Assembly: GCA_945861855.1 (NCBI GenBank)
Contig: CAMAWG010000027.1
Location: forward strand, 1 to 34,968
Direction of reading: 5' to 3'
DNA: 34,968 nt
Source: Rhodoplanes serenus
GTDB lineage: Bacteria > Pseudomonadota > Alphaproteobacteria > Rhizobiales > Xanthobacteraceae
Below, piece after piece: positions 33,178 to 34,968 of the stretch. The translations under genes and the position numbers were made by a program. The notes below the pieces were generated by a model. It was not told where the DNA came from. It was given only the letters and a program-made list of their open reading frames with translations, and did not search any database. Positions within the stretch are counted from its first letter, which is position 1. The number at the start of each line of letters is the position of its first letter.

Positions 33178-34173
33178 TCAAACGGCGGCGAGGCTGTGAT
33201 GTAAACGGACGAGGTCGGCCGGAAGTTCCGAGCGGAACTCCAGTCTTTCGTCTGACTTCGGATGTGCAATGACCAGCAGATAAGCATGGAGGGCCTGTCT
33301 GCCAAGAGACTCCAGGGCCTCCCGCGCCGGCGCGGGCAGCCGGCTGGCCTTGGTCTTGAAGCCGGGGCCATAGACCGTATCGCCCATCAGCGGGTGCCCG
33401 GCATGAGCCAGGTGGACGCGGATCTGGTGGGTGCGCCCGGTTTCCAGCCGGCATTCGATCAGGCTGGCGACGGGCTTCTCGCTTTTCTTGCCGTCAAACC
33501 GCTCCAGCACCTGCCAGTGGGTGACCGCGGCCCTTCCGCCCGCGCGCACCGCCAACCGGTCCCGGCGGTGGGGGTGGCGGTCGATCGGCTCGTCGATGGT
33601 GCCTTTCGGGCGGGCCGGCGCGCCCCAGGCAAACGCCAGATAGGCGCGCCGCAGCGGGCCGGTGCGGCCGTGGTCGGCGAACTGGGCTGCGAGCGACTGG
33701 TGCGCGCGGTCGGTCTTGGCGACCACCATGAGCCCGGTGGTGTCCTTGTCGAGCCGGTGCACGATGCCCGGCCGCTTGACCCCGCCGATGCCGGAGAGGC
33801 TCGCGCCGCAGTGCGCGATCAGCGCGTTGACCAAGGTGCCGGCGGCGTGGCCCGCGGCCGGATGCACCACGAGGCCCGCGGGCTTGTCGATGACGACGAT
33901 CTCCTCATCCTCGAACACCACGTTGAGCGGGATGTTCTCGCCCTCGGGCTCGGCCGCCTCGGGCGGCGGCACCTCGACCGCGATGCTCTCGCCGGCGTTG
34001 ACGCGATAGCCCGGATCGCGGATCGTGCGGGCGCCGATCGTCACCGCGCCTTCGAGGATCAGCGCCTTGAGGCGCGTGCGCGACAGCGCGCTGGCGGAGG
34101 CCAGCACGCGGTCGAGCCGTTCGCCGGCCTGATCGCTGGGGACGTTGATCGTTTCCCTGCTAGGGTGCGGCAT
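33178..34173 (-). CDS. RluA/RluD-family 23S rRNA pseudouridine synthase
   Basis: This 331-aa enzyme converts specific uridines of large-subunit rRNA to pseudouridine. The start at 34173 has AGGAAGAG just upstream; an earlier in-frame TTG is less likely. The S4 RNA-binding domain covers about 14-75. The catalytic domain has the HRLDKDTTG motif with Asp142 as nucleophile, IDKPAGLVVHP near 95-105, and the family's GRTHQIRVHLAHAGHPLMGDTVYG near 245-270. The S4 domain and sequence fit RluD best (helix 69 of 23S rRNA). It starts 29 bases from the divergent small membrane protein gene; rpoH lies downstream on the same strand. Confidence 0.92.
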   Translation of the reverse strand: MPHPSRETINVPSDQAGERLDRVLASASALSRTRLKALILEGAVTIGARTIRDPGYRVNAGESIAVEVPPPEAAEPEGENIPLNVVFEDEEIVVIDKPAGLVVHPAAGHAAGTLVNALIAHCGASLSGIGGVKRPGIVHRLDKDTTGLMVVAKTDRAHQSLAAQFADHGRTGPLRRAYLAFAWGAPARPKGTIDEPIDRHPHRRDRLAVRAGGRAAVTHWQVLERFDGKKSEKPVASLIECRLETGRTHQIRVHLAHAGHPLMGDTVYGPGFKTKASRLPAPAREALESLGRQALHAYLLVIAHPKSDERLEFRSELPADLVRLHHSLAAV

Positions 34174-34202
34174 TCTCTTCCTGGACAAGAGTCTTCGTGA
34201 AT

Positions 34203-34541
34203 ATGAGCACTTCGGACGACGACGAGAAGCCGCTTCCCCCCGAACAGCAAAGGATCGTCGCCAAGGTGCGATGGCTGATGCTGATCTCCGGCTTCGCGAC
34301 CCTGCTCGGCATCGCCGTCGTCATCGGCGTCATCGGCTATCGCTTTTTCCGCTCCGATGGAAGCGTGGCACAGGCGGAGGTCACCGCGCTGCTGCCCAAG
34401 GGCGCCAAGGTGACCGCGACCGCGGTCGCCGGCGACCGGATCGCGGTGACGATCGAGCAGGGCGGCACGGTCGAGGTGCGGACATTTGACCTGAAAACGC
34501 TGCGGCCCACCGGGCGGCTGCGCTTTGCCAACGAGCCGTGA
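34203..34541 (+). CDS. Small membrane protein (DUF6476-like)
   Basis: This 112-aa protein has a charged N-terminus, one membrane helix (about 25-47, WLMLISGFATLLGIAVVIGV) and a small periplasmic beta domain with ALLPKGAKVTATAVAGDRIAVTIE and VRTFDLKTLRPTGRLRF. This layout fits DUF6476 proteins of alphaproteobacteria, which have no known role. It is divergent from the pseudouridine synthase gene with a 29-base gap, so promoters must overlap. A GTG at 34197 is a possible alternative start. Confidence 0.75.
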   Translation: MSTSDDDEKPLPPEQQRIVAKVRWLMLISGFATLLGIAVVIGVIGYRFFRSDGSVAQAEVTALLPKGAKVTATAVAGDRIAVTIEQGGTVEVRTFDLKTLRPTGRLRFANEP

Positions 34542-34573
34542 GGCTTTGGCAGGTTGCCGGAAGACTCTCCGCC

Positions 34574-34687
34574 GTCATTCCGGCCGAGCAACGCGAGTGC
34601 CGGAATCCATAACCCCTGTCTCAATAAATAAGGAAATGCAGGGGTTATAGATTCCGGGCTCGCGCCTTCGGCGCGCCCCGGAATGAC
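34574..34687. repeat. 114-bp palindromic repeat, family R3 (copy 2)
   Basis: It has the same 10-bp ends GTCATTCCGG/CCGGAATGAC and the same length as 13977-14090. Its inner palindrome is better preserved here (ATAACCCCTG pairing with CAGGGGTTAT). A shared GACTCTCC precedes both copies. The rest of the stretch to the tRNA holds no gene. Confidence 0.85.
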
Positions 34688-34775
34688 GGCGATGCATTTT
34701 TCGGCATCTTCTGGCGGCCAAGTACCATCCCGCTTGCCTGCCCGCGGGATCGGGGCTATTTCAGACCCCGCGCTC

Positions 34776-34850
34776 GCTCCCTTCGTCTAGCGGTTAGGAC
34801 GCGGCCCTCTCAAGGCTGAAACGGGGGTTCGATTCCCCCAGGGAGCGCCA
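34776..34850 (+). tRNA. tRNA-Glu (anticodon CUC)
   Basis: The acceptor arms GCTCCCT (34776-34782) and AGGGAGC (34840-34846) pair fully, followed by discriminator G and an encoded CCA (34848-34850). The anticodon loop CTCTCAA gives CUC, reading GAG as glutamate; the stem is CGGCC/GGCTG with one G-U pair. The T arm is GGGGG-TTCGATT-CCCCC. A terminator follows at 34881. Confidence 0.96.
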
Positions 34851-34880
34851 GCGATTTCAAGAACTTGATAATTTTGAGAG

Positions 34881-34909
34881 ATCGGCCGAAGGGCCGATGC
34901 CTACTTTTT
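34881..34909 (+). terminator. Terminator after tRNA-Glu
   Basis: Perfect 7-bp arms ATCGGCC and GGCCGAT with loop GAAG are followed, after GCCTAC, by TTTTT (34905-34909). It lies 30 bases downstream of the tRNA CCA end. Confidence 0.75.
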
Positions 34910-34968
34910 GTCTATTATCGCGTGACGCAATCCGCAAAAATATTTCTAAATTGGGTTGGCGACACCGT

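Overview
The window is a GC-rich chromosomal segment from an alphaproteobacterium, most likely of the order Hyphomicrobiales (Bradyrhizobium / Rhodoplanes / Xanthobacteraceae-like). Reasons are the GC-rich coding style, an RpoH-type sigma factor, a Methanosarcina-type SerC next to SerA, Omp25/31-like barrels, an Irr-box-like site at bfr, an EcfG-type promoter and many short palindromic intergenic repeats. No transposase, integrase, phage structural gene, rRNA or CRISPR array was found. One tRNA-Glu(CUC) lies near the right edge.

Layout. (1) 1-5750: a nitrogen-scavenging block. An excellent sigma-54 promoter (448-462) precedes a NitT/TauT/CmpA-type ABC transporter (binding protein, permease, ATPase) and cyanase CynS, giving a cynABDS-like order; a luciferase-like monooxygenase (LLM) follows. 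(2) 5795-11375: an accessory zone. It holds a lower-GC pair (zinc-ribbon PIN-like protein, frameshifted YaaC-like gene), two ~87% identical same-strand HTH paralogs, and between them a VOC/glyoxalase gene divergent from an OhrR-like MarR regulator. (3) 11440-17761: catabolic and signalling genes: a second LLM, a class III nucleotidyl cyclase with an N-terminal zinc-binding module, an amidase divergent from a MarR regulator with a perfect 16-bp operator candidate, a third LLM behind that regulator, and DUF427. (4) 17792-23630: an FMN alpha-hydroxyacid oxidase, a small stress-type protein behind an EcfG-like promoter, glmM, bfd-bfr with Irr-box-like sites, and two outer-membrane barrel genes, the first split by one in-frame stop. 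(5) 23777-31220: serC-serA, a HicB/HicA-like pair with a frameshifted toxin, a secreted protein built of three repeats, purA, and a proline-rich one-pass membrane protein. (6) 31237-34850: small proteins, rpoH, an RluD-type pseudouridine synthase, a small membrane protein and tRNA-Glu.

The housekeeping core (glmM, serCA, purA, rpoH, rluD, bfd-bfr) is intact. Lesions are confined to dispensable genes: yaaC-like, hicA-like, the first OMP, and possibly the small gene at 31.4 kb. Two of these are single-base losses in short homopolymers, so real decay and sequencing error must be told apart. The most interesting points are the PIN-like/YaaC pair, the HTH paralogs, the three-repeat secreted protein, and a set of well-formed regulatory sites (sigma-54, EcfG, Irr-box, MarR palindrome, CtrA-like).
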